From Oxytropis ochrocephala (taxonomy: Eukaryota; Streptophyta; Magnoliopsida; Fabales; Fabaceae): a stretch of 64,000 nt of DNA. The notes beneath the pieces were generated by a model. The model worked only from the letters and a program-made list of their open reading frames with translations, searched no databases and had not been told where the DNA came from. The DNA lies in the NCBI GenBank assembly GCA_020916435.1, contig CM037092.1, positions 81,540,817-81,604,816 on the forward strand, written 5' to 3'. Shown in pieces: positions 42,371-52,808 of the stretch. The position numbers were made by a program, and so were the translations under genes. Position 1 is the first letter of the stretch. Every line of letters starts with the position of its first letter.

Positions 42371-42995
42371 ATTGGTATCTTTTTTTTTCTTTTCTTTTCT
42401 TCTTTAAGTTTGTTTTACTTTCCTTCTAACGTCACTCTGACTCTGTCATTATTTTGTATCATTCATTCTCAGTATACTCCAAGACGGGGAAAGGAGAGGA
42501 TTTTTTTGTTTCTCTCCTGCCGGCGAGGTTCGCAATTTTATTAACGCTGTTTTAGAAGCTGATGATAGAGTAAGGGAGGAAGAAGGTAATGTATTAGTCG
42601 ACCCATTTGGTTACGAATGGCTCATCGAGTCGGACATACGAGGTGGACATGTTTGACTTGCTCAAGAGATCAAACTTTTTTTGTTGACAGATATTTCACT
42701 CTGGAGAGGATTGACTTACTCAAAACTTATTGAATTGAATATCATTGTTTAGTTTGATTATGACTCTAACTTTAAAGATTGGTGGATTATGTTTTAAAAC
42801 TGCTTGTGTATGACCCCGCGCACGCGTGTGTATAGACTCTGATTCTTATCATTTCATGTTGCATATCATTTCACATATAAATACTTGTAGATGTCACTTG
42901 AAATTATATGAAAAACAAAATTCACAGTTTCAAAAATGCAAACTCAGGATTCTCTAAAATTGAAGTATGGAATCTAGAGCTTTCATTCAGCCACC

Positions 42996-44259
42996 TATGT
43001 GGCTCGATCCTTTCTCCTTTCCCTTTCATTTCTCGTTTCTTGCTCTGTCGTGGCTACGCCTCTGAATACTGGTCCATCGTTGGCTCTCTCAGCAACGTCT
43101 TCTGTATTGACTCCTATCTCTAGCTTCAATTACAAGATTACTGAAAAGCTTGATGAGAACAACTACCCCAGTTGGCTTCAGCAAGTAGAACATTTTCTTC
43201 GAGCACATCATTACTGCATTGCGCCAGAAACTTCAACGCCTTTTCTTACAGAGGAAGATATTTCCCAGGCACAAAGAATCTTGTGATCACCGCGTGGGAG
43301 CTACAAGTTCATTCTTTCCTTTCTTGGCTACAAGCATCACCCTCACCGTTGTTGTTACTTAGCGTTATAGGTTGCCATCGCCGGTGGAAACTATGGGAGC
43401 GTATTCATCACAATTTTCACTACAAAATCAAAGCGCAAGCGCGACAAATGTGAATGGAACTTCTTAAGAAGAAAACGCAGCGTTATCTCTGAATTTCTAA
43501 TGAAGATCAATTTGATTTCTTACTCGTTGATGTCTGTCGGTAAGTCCATTCTCAACTCAAGACAACTTATCCTGGAAGGTTTACCACTTGAATTTCAATC
43601 ACTTGTTACTTGATAAATAGCAAGGTGGACTTGTTTGAATTTGATGAGATCTAGGTTTTGTTACTGGCGCACGAACATTGTATTGACAATCAAGAAGTTG
43701 CAAAAGAAGGTGGTTCCATTAACCTCAATCATCGTCATCTACTGACCAGCACCCAGTCAACAACACTATTGTTCCCAAGTCTAGTGCACAACACATCTCT
43801 CAGCCACAAGTTCAATACACTCTAGCAACCTCCCACTAGTGTCGTGTCTAATGTTTCCGATGGCCATGGTTTTTCCGGCAACAAAGGAGGTCGTGGAGAT
43901 CGCTCTGATTGTCGTAGTGGTCGCAATGGTCGCCACAACAACATACAGTGCCAAGTGTGCCATAAATATGGTCATGATGCTTTTATCTGCTATCATTTTT
44001 TCTGCTCCACCTTTGCTCCACGGCCAAGGATGTTGTAATCGTCAGAGAATCCATATCAGTACGTCAAGCCACAAACACAAGTCCTTATGGCTAGCCAACA
44101 GTGTATCCTTCTCATGTTGCATCTAGTCAATCACAACCACAAGCTCTCCTAACTGGCACCTTCCCTAATACCACCACACTTTAACATGTTGTTTAACACT
44201 AGTGCCACCCATCATTTCAATAACAACGCCTTACCCTAGCTAATGGACAACATTCTCTA
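42996..44259 (+). pseudogene. Ty1/copia gag-protease remnant (element I)
   Basis: Starts with SSFNYKITEKLDENNYPSWL, QQVEHFLRAHHYCIAPE and a partial UBN2-type copia gag. Then come stretches with several stops, a CCHC knuckle CQVCHKYGHDAFICYHFF (about 43945-44000), and a decayed protease start (NTSATHHFNNN for DSGATHH) near 44190. It ends at 44259, where the LTR of element H begins. LTRs of I are not seen. Dead. Confidence 0.75.
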
Positions 44260-44507
44260 TGTATGTTACAATTCATAGAGACTGATATTGAATTGAACTT
44301 CTGATTGCATTTCATATATTGTGTATTGATACAAAACAGATAGGCTATTTATATAGATGCTGATTACAACAACAGCTCAGCAACTATATAACTAACTATA
44401 TAACTAACCTACAGTTACAGCAACTGAACAGTAACAAAAATACAGATAAGGCTATAACTATCTAACTGATAGTAGACTTAACCTTTGAATCAGTACATAC
44501 TCTAACA
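44260..44507 (-). repeat. LTR of copia element H, 248 bp
   Basis: Plus view TGTATGTTACAATTCATAGA to CATACTCTAACA. A minus-strand PPT (GTGGGGGGGAATG) adjoins its upper edge at 44508. TATA-like CTATTTATATAG at 44346. It is inserted in copia element I. Confidence 0.7.
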
Positions 44508-44760
44508 TTCCCCCCCCACAAGCTCAAGAGTACTTAGTACTTTGAGCTTGTTCCTTAGACTGCAGAACTGAACAGTCTAAGGAACAAGCTCAACTATATA
44601 ACTAACTATATAACTAACCTCTGATTCATAAAGAATCTGACGAAGAACAAAAATACAGAGATAAGGCTATAACTATCTAAGCGATAGTAGACTTAACCTT
44701 TGAATACATACTCTAACATTCCCCCACAAGCTCAAGAGTACTTAGTACTTTGAGCTTGTT
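44508..44760 (-). repeat. Duplicated PPT/LTR-start segment of copia H
   Basis: The PPT region (TTCCCCC...ACAAGCTCAAGAGTACTTAG) occurs at 44508-44550 and again at 44719-44760. Between them is a second partial LTR copy (TAACTATATAACTAACC..., TACATACTCTAACA at 44590-44718). The first copy ends in a short hairpin, AGACTGCAGAACTGAACAGTCT. This looks like a nested duplication by template switching. Confidence 0.65.
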
Positions 44761-45700
44761 CCTAAACTCGCAGAAGCGGGTTTCTTTGAGAGGTTTTGTT
44801 AAGATATCTGCAACTTGTGCAGCAGTTGGAACATAAGCTACAACCAGAGAGCTAGTTAAACCTTTTCCCGAACGAAAAAAATGTCAAGTTCCATGTGTTT
44901 GGTTCGTGAGTGTAGCACAGGATTATGACTTAGGGCAATGGTACTCTGATTATCACAGTAAATCACGGGAGAGAGGATCAAAGCAGAGAGTTCTGCGGGA
45001 GAGATCTTAACCAAAGTACTTGATTGCAAGCAAAGAGCCAAAGCTGCGATATTCTCGATTGGGCTGTGAAAGCAAAGAGCTAAATAGTTCTGCTCTCGAT
45101 TTTCGTATGACCGAGTTGATGGCGATTTGAGGAACCCGTGACTATAATGTCATCAACATAAATGAGTACAAGGATACAGCAGCCACGTTTGTTGTAGATA
45201 AGAAGAGAAGGATCACACTTAGACCGGTAGAAGCCAGTAGAAATGAGTGTGTTTGTGAGACTCTCATACCAAGCCCTTGGGGCTTGTTTCAACCCATAAA
45301 TGGCCTTTTTTAAATGACACACCAAAGAAGGATCTCCATGGATGAAACCAGGAGGTTGTTGCATGTAGACATCCTCATGCAAAAGACCATGAAGAAAGGC
45401 ATTGTTCACATCCAATTGCCTAAGAGGCCATTGGTGAGACAATGCAAGAGTTAGAACAGTTCTAATGGTGATAGGTTTGACCACAGGGGAGAAAGTTTCA
45501 TAGTAATCCAATCCATACTTTTGATTGAACCCTTTGGCCACAAGTCTTGCTTTATATTTGTTTATGGAACCATCAGGGTTTTCCTTAAGTCTAAAAATCC
45601 ATTTACAACCAATAGCTCGTTTGTTGGGAGGTAAAGGGACAAGAGTCCAAGTGTGATTGTGTTGTAGAGCATCAAACTTAGCTTGCATTGCCTTATATAT
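44761..45700 (-). pseudogene. Ty1/copia reverse transcriptase-RNase H (element H), internally deleted
   Basis: Minus-strand RT (45688-45115): HNHTWTLVPLPPNKRAIGCK, YKARLVAKGFNQKYGLDYYE, VRTVL-like block, QLDVNNAFLHGLLHEDVYMQ, KKAIYGLKQAPRAWYESLTN and the catalytic LIYVDDIIVTGSSN. At about 45080 it jumps into the RNase H (VIYCDNQSTIALSHNPVLHS, RTKHMELDIFFVREKV, 45041-44856) and then QVADILTKPLKETRF. About 200 residues between RT and RNase H are missing, and a frameshift is present. Gag, protease and integrase are absent; the 5' side ends at about 45700 near a TATATATA stretch. Confidence 0.9.
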
Positions 45701-46262
45701 ATACTCAGCAAACTAACAAGTGTTTTAACTAACTTGATAACTGAATCTAACTAACACAATAACTGTCTAACAGTGACAATTAATGATTACGCTTAAACTA
45801 ATATGAACAAGCAGAATGACAGATCGTTTAATCGACTGCATCTATCAATTCCAACTCCATCCCACTCCATTCCATCAATCCAAACAAAACATAAGAAAAG
45901 TCAAACCATAGAATAAGCAATCCTTCTAGAACAAGACATTAAAAGGAACAGGACATGTAAATCATGTCCTCATAATTTTGGTCAAGCAATAACTTTCAGA
46001 AAAATTTGCACTTTGGTTTTTGTTTGAATGGATCTTTAGGACAGAATATGGACAACAGCTAGTCAATTAGTTCATTAGATGAATTAGCTAACTGGACATT
46101 ATTTTGTAATTAGTCCACCTAGTCAATTGTTAGAAGGGATTAGTGAGATATGTAGGGGGAAAGCAGACTTGAGAGTCTTATTTTGTAACTGGACATCTTT
46201 TGTGTGAAAGGAGAAATCGAAGAAGAATCCTTTGTGAATGAGATCAAGAATGAACAACGCAC
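45701..46262. other. Non-coding stretch between copia H and the RPC2 fragment
   Basis: AT-rich. AACTAACTTGATAACTGAATC-like tracts may be copia-derived. No gene seen. It includes the point where the RPC2 gene loses homology. Confidence 0.5.
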
Positions 46263-46516
46263 CTTTGAATCAAGGTACTCCAATGCTTGCTCTTGTGTAT
46301 ATACACCACTTTTTCTACATTCCTGATTAAAGGGCAAAGCATATTTCACATTTCACTGATAGCATAAATAATAAAATAGTATGCTTTGAGAAAGCAAAGA
46401 ATGAGCAGACAAATCTGTAATGTATCATACAAGTCACATGTTTCCTCTATCTCTTATAAGTAATATAATAATAATGGGTGCAAAAGCATTTTTATATTTT
46501 CCATATAAGACATTTG

Positions 46517-46640
46517 GAAGTGAACAACGAAGAGCAACTCAATTGGTAAGACGTTTCACCTACATCTAAATGGTAGTGGATTCAAATCATAGAGAGGGGA
46601 AATGGAGAATACTATTGATCCCCTATGTAAAAAAAGGTGT
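46517..46640 (+). repeat. tRNA-derived SINE in an RPC2 intron
   Basis: AGAGCAACTCAATTGGTAAG is an A-box-like start (compare tRNA GCTCAGTTGGTAGAG). GTGGATTCAAATCA is a B-box-like sequence 35 bases on. The 3' end is CTATGTAAAAAAAGG. It lies between RPC2 exons 6 and 7. Confidence 0.65.
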
Positions 46641-47216
46641 TGGAAAGTGCATATCTAGAATATATTTGGACTTATCTCAAAACACAAGCACTTAACATGC
46701 TGAATGGATATACTAACAGAAAAAACTTATGACATCTGCATAAGCTGTTTCAGCTAACTCCAATAAGATCCCCATAATAGCTTATGAATAAGCACTAGTT
46801 CAGCTCTCAAAATAGCATATTGAATGAGAGCTTAAATAATTATTTTTTATAACGAATCCATAATCAAATATACATATAAATTACCTCAAAGGATGGCAAA
46901 AGTAGCGAACTATAACGCGGATCTCTTCCAACCATTTGTATGACTTCTTGATCACTTTCCATCCCCATAGCTTTCATTACAATCATAAGAGGAACCTATT
47001 TGATATAATCATATAACAAGAACAAAATAAAAAATTACCAAAGTCTACTTATGATGCAACCAAATGGCTAAAGGGTGAGTAAGCCACATTGAAAATGGCT
47101 AAGTGAAAACCTTCTTAGGAAATTGATTCAATTGTAACCACATCTTCTCCTTTTCCATCACAATCAAAGTTTTTGTTTTAATTTTCTCCGTGCTGCTTGT
47201 AACAGATGCAGTAATG

Positions 47217-48466
47217 CTGAAAGCCAAAATAGAAACCAAAATATACTTTAAAACAACAGGAAATAGAATAATTGCCAGTCTAACATAGAGGATAAAAATG
47301 TTCAACCGCATGGTAAGCCATCAATAAGTTACGTAACAGCTTTTTGGATAGAGAAAAGAAAACTTAGTAGAAAAAAAAAGGAGGGGAAATAAAATAACCA
47401 AGAATAAGATAACCTCCAACAGAATAATCAAGAATAATGTACTAATCCCATGAAAACATCAGTTCATATCAACCAACAAGGAACTAAAATTTTTAGAACT
47501 ACCACATTGAATTAAAAGGGGCTTCCAAATGGTACACACACATCTATGCACAAAAACAAGTTTCCAGAACCTACTGCTTGTCAAGCCTAATGAGAATAGA
47601 CAGATAACCCAAAGATGCTCCTCTTAGCAAGATAATCCTTATAAACCTAAATATCAGCACATCTGATCTATTCTGCATACCTTATCTTTTGGTGATAGAA
47701 GTAGAGAGTTCACGGTGATAGAAGAAGGGTACCAAGCACAGAGAGATCAGAAATCCCACAAGAAAACAAAATCAAGTGTAAAGAAAGAAGAAAAAAGGGA
47801 GAAAACAAATGTCCAAAGAAAATCTCCATGAAAAATGAAAAGGGGTATCAATTTGGTGGAGACCAAATGACACAGGAGCAAAATCAATTATTTTACTGGA
47901 TATAAACTAAGAAGAAAAAGATTACAGAATGATATCCAAAGCCTATAGCTTCGCGGAGAAGAGTTTTCAAGCTTCCATGTTTAAAGATGAAAGACTAGCA
48001 AAAAACTAAAATAAATAAATAAAAATAAAAAAAACACTGGCAGCAGTTGTTTTTCCCTTCGGACGCCATTATTGTGTTTTATTATTTGGCTATTTGCTAT
48101 GGAGGAATCTCTTTATTGTTCAGTTTTTTCTGTATCCCCCTTCCTTTGGTAAGTTTTTTTTCACCTTAGTATATTCCTTTATCAAAAAAAGAAAAAGAAA
48201 AAAAGACCCACAGCCTGCTTGATTATACTTTTTAAAAACAGCATTGTGAGATAAAAAAAATGAACCTGGTGATTATTTTGATAATAATACAGTATTATGT
48301 GAGACAAAAAAAATCATCCAAGAGCATTCTTATTTGCTTACCAGGTAGGATACAAATAAATGGAAAGTAAGGTGAGGTAGAAAATCATACATGTACACAT
48401 GCCAGTATGTATGCATATAAGAAAAGGTGAAGAATAAGCCTGATAAAACCAAGAAGAATTACTTAC
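47217..48466. other. RPC2 intron between exons 4 and 5
   Basis: About 1250 bases, AT-rich, no coding. Poly-purine and A-rich stretches (47760-47870). The length may reflect inserted repeats, but no termini were recognised. Confidence 0.55.
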
Positions 48467-48719
48467 TTTCGTTTCTGGTCGGTGTCTATAATTATTCTAT
48501 TCTTTGAAAGTTGCTCTTGTATTAAAATCACCTGAAACAGATTGGTGGAATCATAATCATAATTTGTGAATAAAACAAATGAAAAACTATCTAGTAGAGA
48601 TCAAATGAGCAATCTTTAGATAGAGTTGGAAAAAGCAGAATGAAAGTGACTGTTAGAGATTCTTTACTAAATCAACTGATTGCCAACTAGTTTGAAATTT
48701 CAATGTAAAATGCTTATCC

Positions 48720-48805
48720 CTTTTTTTGGTTACCGTGTTATTGGTGCACAGTATCCACCGGCTTTGTCGGTGACTAATCTACACTGGGGAACCTGGTGCA
48801 TTCTC
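48720..48805 (-). repeat. SINE-like 3' fragment replacing part of RPC2 exon 3
   Basis: Minus strand: GCACCAGGTTCCCCAGTGTA, GATTAGTCACCGACAAAGCC then GGTGGATACTGTGCACC, ending ACACGGTAACCAAAAAAAGG. A body ending in an A tail suggests a retroposon 3' end. It abuts RPC2 codons NVTIGRM directly, so the exon is truncated at this junction. Confidence 0.4.
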
Positions 48806-49288
48806 CCAATAGTAACATTGGCCTGTGAAAAATAAATGTTGTAGTTAATGACACAAATCTTTAGTAATTTAAAACAACTATAGCGTTAAATCACCTTTGT
48901 TTTTGTTTCTAGGTTATCAGGACTTCCTTGAGTGTATTCCACATCAGCTTGTATCGGAGCTGCATACCTTTTCATTAGACCATATAAAATGAATCACAAT
49001 TCATAAAAAGTTGAGCACAAAAAAAAAGTGCAACAATTGATCAAACTACAACTTAATTCACTATAAGAAATTGAACTATCATCGAACTTAACATTCAAAA
49101 TAAGAGAATACTTTTAAATATTAGAATTCTATTAATAGCTCGGCAATGTCCAATAAAAAATATTAAAATATCCTGCTAACGGAAATGGTTCTTACGTTTG
49201 GTCGGATAATCTGCATATTTGTGGGGTAATGTCCTCAGAGCTACCATCTATCATTATTGACGGCTTTTCAATTCTGACATTCAAAAAC

Positions 49289-49547
49289 CTGCAAAAGAGC
49301 TCATTGTGTGCACTAACACATCAGTAAAACAACTTAAAGCTTGAGCATATCAAGAATAAAGAATAATTGAATTGAACAGCTTTACATTAACTGTTAATAT
49401 TTTCAGAATTAATATGTTGAGAAAATGAGGGGGCCTACTTATACGATAATTGCTTGCTTGACTCCATTTCTCAATATGTTGACAGAATATATATATATAT
49501 AACAAAACAGAACAAACAAATAAATCAAAAACAGAAAAAAAAAAACA

Positions 49548-49579
<32 letters not shown>

Positions 49580-50021
49580 AAAGAAACAAGCATGAAGCAA
49601 CGAAACGAGAGGAAACAGAACAGAAAAAGAAAACATTAAAAACAGAGTCAACAAAAAGGAATAGAGAAGGAAGAAACCTGCGATTTGGGAAGAGAGAAGA
49701 GAGAGTTGCGAAGTGTTAAGAGAGATGAGAGGGTTGCGAAGCTGTTAAAAACAGAGTCAACAAAAAGGAATAGAGAAGGAAGAAACCTGCGATTTGGGAA
49801 GAGAGAAGAGAGAGTTGCGAAGTGTTAAGAGAGATGAGAGGGTTGCGAAGCTGCTGCTGGTGGTGGTTGAGCAGTCGCCGGCGCCGCTGATGGTGGCGGT
49901 TGCTGGTGAAGCAGAAAACAGAGCGAGAGAAGAGAGAAGAGCGTGGGATTTTGCTGGTGGTTGTGCAGTCGATTTTTTAACCTTGGCTAACCCGTTAGAG
50001 AAGAGATAGGGAATATTAGAA
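49289..50021. other. Region upstream of the RPC2 exons, with a 109 bp tandem duplication
   Basis: 49289-49430 is intron-like (acceptor TTTTGCAG at 49289). A low-complexity AAAACAAAACAAAAC tract spans 49530-49580. 49642-49750 and 49751-49859 are direct 109 bp repeats (ACAGAGTCAACAAAAAGGAA...). After that a minus-strand 109-codon frame (50086-49757) is Ser/Ala/Leu-rich and partly MITE-encoded; it might be a transit-peptide-like remnant, but I do not call it. Confidence 0.6.
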
Positions 50022-50941
50022 GGCTCTTTTTTTTTTTGGACCCCACCCCATCCCCTCCCACCCCCACCCAATAACAAAAACCTCAAAATGTCATTTGAAA
50101 CTTAATTTTTTTTTAAAAAAATAAATAAATCGTATATATCCCTTTGGGTACGTATATACGATGGTTATTTTTTGTCCAATCGTATATACGTACTCAAAGG
50201 GATATATACGATGACTTTTTATTTTTTTAATAATTTGTTTTAATTTTTATTACTAAAAGCGCTACTAAAAATTCGTTAAATAGTTAAAACTACTCCAAAA
50301 ATTATAAAAACACCACTAAAAATCTAACAAAACCAAAATAAGGCTATATAAATTTTTTTAGATTTTTGGAGACTATGAAAAATAAAAAAATCGTAAAAAT
50401 AGTAAAAGATGGAATTTGGGATTTTGGTCAGTAGTCGTAGTAAGTTTTCTTCTAGTGAGTCTTGATTCTTGATTTTTTCGGATTTAATACCGTGGTTTCA
50501 TTACGATCGGAGTATGTTGCCCAAAACCGATTTTTTAGCCTAAATTATTCGTTCGATGTATAACATAAATCACGTTTTAACGAACTACACACAAAACCTA
50601 TTTTCGGACTTATATAATTTTTATTTGACTTAAAAAATGTAAAAAAATACAATAGGGTCGTATATACACCTGAGGGAGTATATATGACCCTATTTTTTGC
50701 CCATCGTATATACACCTCCCAAGGCGTATATACGATTAAGGTGGGGGTTTTCCAATCGTATATACGCCTTGGGGGGTGTATATACGATGGGCAAAAAATA
50801 GGGTCGTATATATACCCCCCAGGTGTATATAAGATTGGCCAAAAAATTTTAAAAAAAAATACGTTTTCAGAAGGGCATTTTGGGGTTTTCAGTGTGGGTG
50901 GGGGTTTATGGGGATGGGGTGGGGGTACAAAAAAAAAACCC
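50022..50941. mobile_element. Mutator-type MITE with hairpin cassettes (copy 1), 920 bp
   Basis: Flanked by 9 bp ATATTAGAA (50013-50021 and 50942-50950). Terminal inverted repeats of about 80 bases: GGCTCTTTTTTTTTTTTGGA / ACCCCACCCCATCCCC at the left and the complement GGGGATGGGGTGGGGGTACA at the right. Inside are hairpins made of CGTATATACG words (50128-50215 and 50655-50835). The single-copy-like part 50230-50550 recurs inverted in 63095-63425. There is no coding; frames in the hairpins are accidental. Confidence 0.85.
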
Positions 50942-51019
50942 ATATTAGAATCAGGGTTTGTGTTTTTTTAAGGATTTGGGCCAAACCGGGTCGGTTTTTT
51001 TAAGCGTTTTGGGCTGTGT

Positions 51020-51192
51020 TTTTTTAAAAATAAACTAGTATCCGCCATAACCCGCTGTGGCGCCACAACCGCCATGCTCATGGCGCCTCCGGTGGCACAT
51101 TGCCATAAAACCGTTTTTCTATGGCGGTCATTCCAAAATCCGCCACGCCATAGCGCTATGGCAGCGCCATAACCGATTTTTGACAACACTAG
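51020..51192. repeat. TGGCGC/GCCATA-rich MITE-like segment
   Basis: Short inverted words (GGCGCC, CCGCCA, ATGGCGG, CATAGCGCTATGG) and an end AACCGATTTTTGACAACACTA that resembles a hAT-MITE terminus. The other end and duplications are not certain. Confidence 0.45.
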
Positions 51193-52203
51193 AACAAACA
51201 ATGTGTAAGTAATTTGTGAAAGAGAGGAAGCGATAACAGAACCGTGAAGAATACCTAAGGTTTGAAAAAACGGACCGTTACGGTAAAAACGGTCGTTACA
51301 AAACAGTCAAGGTGGTTGCCGCTACCGAGACAAGCCGCTTCGACGGAGTGATTGAGAATCACGGTAAAAAACGTTACAAACGCCGTTACGGCCGCGACGA
51401 AATGGCGTTACGACCGCAACGGCCGCGGCAAAACGGCGTTCAACAGAAAAAGTAGAAAAAAATTGTTTTTTCACTAAAACCAAAAGGGAAACAGACCTTG
51501 ACACACCTTGTCACAGAAGAATATATTCAGATTCATTTTTAGCTAAAAACCAAAAGAGAAGAGAGATATTCTGATTCGATTTGCTTCCCTAAAAGTCCAA
51601 AAGGGAACATCATTCAACATTGAACAAAGCTTCTCTAAATATCCAGGCTTGCTTCAAATTAGTAGCAAGCAAAGCAACCAACTATCCTTCACTCCTCTAA
51701 ATCTGAGCTTCTTATCTTCTTCTTCTTCAAATCTGGGTTTCTTCTTCTTCTTCAAATTAGAGCAAGCAACATCAAACAGAACTACAGAAGCAAGGAGAGC
51801 AGGTATTGAATTTGAATCTGTGTAGAGCTTCTTCTTCTTTACATAATATGTGTTGTGAATTTGTGTGGGGGAAGGTTAAGCACTGTTAGGGATTTGAGAG
51901 AGAGATGGGAACCGAATGGGATTAGAGAGAGAGAGATGATAATTTGACCACTCACTTTTGTTTTCCTATCTGTTTGAGTGAATGATATAATTGGACCCAT
52001 TCTTTCTATTTTATTATTTTTCTATAATTAACAAATGGGTCAAAGCATGTGTGTTTGGGTTAACAAGGTCCAAATGTGAGATATTGGATTCCATTTTTTT
52101 ATGCATATTGGATTCTATTTTATAATTAACAAATAGACCCATTTTATAATTACATTTTTTTTGAACTTATCATTACATTTTTTATTTCCAGTTTAGTTAA
52201 TCA
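51193..52203 (+). promoter_or_regulatory. 5' terminal and leader region of hAT copy 2
   Basis: 51245-51470 holds GC-rich inverted words (CGTTACGG, CCGTTACGGCC, CGGCCGCGG), a subterminal-repeat style seen in hAT elements. 51560-51805 is pyrimidine-rich leader (TTCTTCTTCTTCAAAT), followed by intron-like T-rich DNA to the start codon at 52204. The TIR itself was not fixed. Confidence 0.45.
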
Positions 52204-52428
52204 ATGGATCCACCAGAAGAATTTCCAATTGGTAGAGCAGATGGTGCTCCGAGTGATGATATTGGTTGGCACTTTGGAACGCTTGTGCAAGGTAGAAGAA
52301 GAAATAGTATACAATGTAAATGTTGTGAAAGAATAATAACCGGTGGAATAACTCGATTGAAGGAACATCTTGCACACATGCCAGGAGAAGTCAAAGGTTG
52401 TGCTAGAGTCAACACTTTGGTTAGAGAC
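52204..52428 (+). pseudogene. hAT transposase N-terminus (BED zinc finger), truncated
   Basis: MDPPEEFPIGRADGAPSDDI leads into WHFGTLVQGRRRNSIQCKCC, ERIITGGITRLKEHLAHMPG and EVKGCARV. This is the BED finger (CKCC...H...H) with the following KGC-V of DUF659-type hAT transposases. At 52429 the frame runs into CACTACAAGAAAAACTG, a CACTA terminal repeat, so everything after about residue 75 is missing. Confidence 0.75.
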
Positions 52429-52649
52429 CACTACAAGAAAAACTGATATTCAAAGGCGTGACTTTTCGGCGGATTTTAATCCGCCAGAAACGTTTCGACG
52501 GATTTGTGTCTATTCCGGAGGATTATATCCGCCAGAACAGTTCCGGCGGAATTTTGGTCGTTTGTGGCGGATTTAGAGTAGGAAAATTTGGTTGGTTAAA
52601 AAAAATAGGGATCCGCCGAAAAGTAGAAATGTCCTGCAGTTGGAAATAG
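52429..52649. mobile_element. CACTA-type left end, truncated
   Basis: CACTACAAGAAAAACTG terminus followed by subterminal GGCGGAT/ATCCGCC words in both orientations (52460-52575). Same terminus class as 16199, but the subterminal repeats are different (GGCGGATTT versus GCCACGGAT), so it is another family. The right end was not found; Tat C sequence starts near 52650. Confidence 0.7.
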
Positions 52650-52808
52650 AAGTTAACTAGGCAAGCTCGCGCCATTTTCGTTTCGCCGCGCGCCTGGATG
52701 TGCCAGATGAGAAGAAGTAGCCTCCCGCTAATTCCATGTCGGATATCACGTACGCCAAATGTATATCGGGGTGGAAGCAAGTGATTTGGCTCCCACTGTG
52801 GTCGCCAA
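52650..52808 (-). mobile_element. Tat element C: internal remnant and PBS
   Basis: Minus strand after the LTR: TTGGCGACCACAGTGGGAGC (PBS region, 52789-52808), then about 140 bases of Tat 5' internal sequence. GCGCGCGGCG-type words here also occur beside LTR A (CGCGCGCCTGG). All coding is gone. Confidence 0.7.

Larger units (their letters stand above)
40721..42863. mobile_element. Large inverted-repeat (foldback) element with 470 bp spacer
   Basis: Left arm 40721-41557 and right arm 42028-42863 are near-identical in opposite orientation. Outer ends read ATGCATGAAATGATAAGAAT and its complement with a 2-base insertion. Arms contain the same partial coding sequence. The spacer holds unrelated DNA including a plastid-derived piece. 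No transposase and no convincing target duplication. It could be a long-TIR Mutator-like element, a foldback element or a local inverted duplication. Confidence 0.8.
46263..49288 (-). pseudogene. NRPC2: RNA polymerase III second-largest subunit (RPC2) gene fragment
   Basis: Seven exons on the minus strand with consensus splice sites: 49196-49288, 48895-48967, 48822-end (truncated, about 48800), 48467-48531, 47111-47216, 46885-46995 and 46263-46322. Spliced translation includes EKPSIMIDGSSEDITPQICR, LSDQTYAAPIQADVEYTQGS, NVTIGRM, VILIQEQLSKNRIIIDTDQK, ITASVTSSTEKIKTKTLIVM, ESDQEVIQMVGRDPRYSSLL and GVYTQEQALEYLDSK. These are N-terminal lobe/protrusion motifs of RPC2, the subunit that builds half of the Pol III cleft and transcribes tRNA and 5S genes. 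After NVTIGRM the exon is replaced by unrelated DNA, losing the segment up to EKVILIQEQ. The N-terminal exon(s) and the whole catalytic C-terminal part are absent. It is a truncated, non-functional copy; a full gene must lie elsewhere. Confidence 0.88.

Noticed and set aside
49439..49654. Phe/Leu-rich and Lys/Asn-rich frames
   Set aside because: Translation of the AAAACAAAAC low-complexity tract on either strand.
50545..50971. Reading frames of 95-132 codons in the MITE
   Set aside because: They run through the CGTATATACG hairpins (repeating IYTP/YIYPP) and the terminal repeats; no coding evidence.
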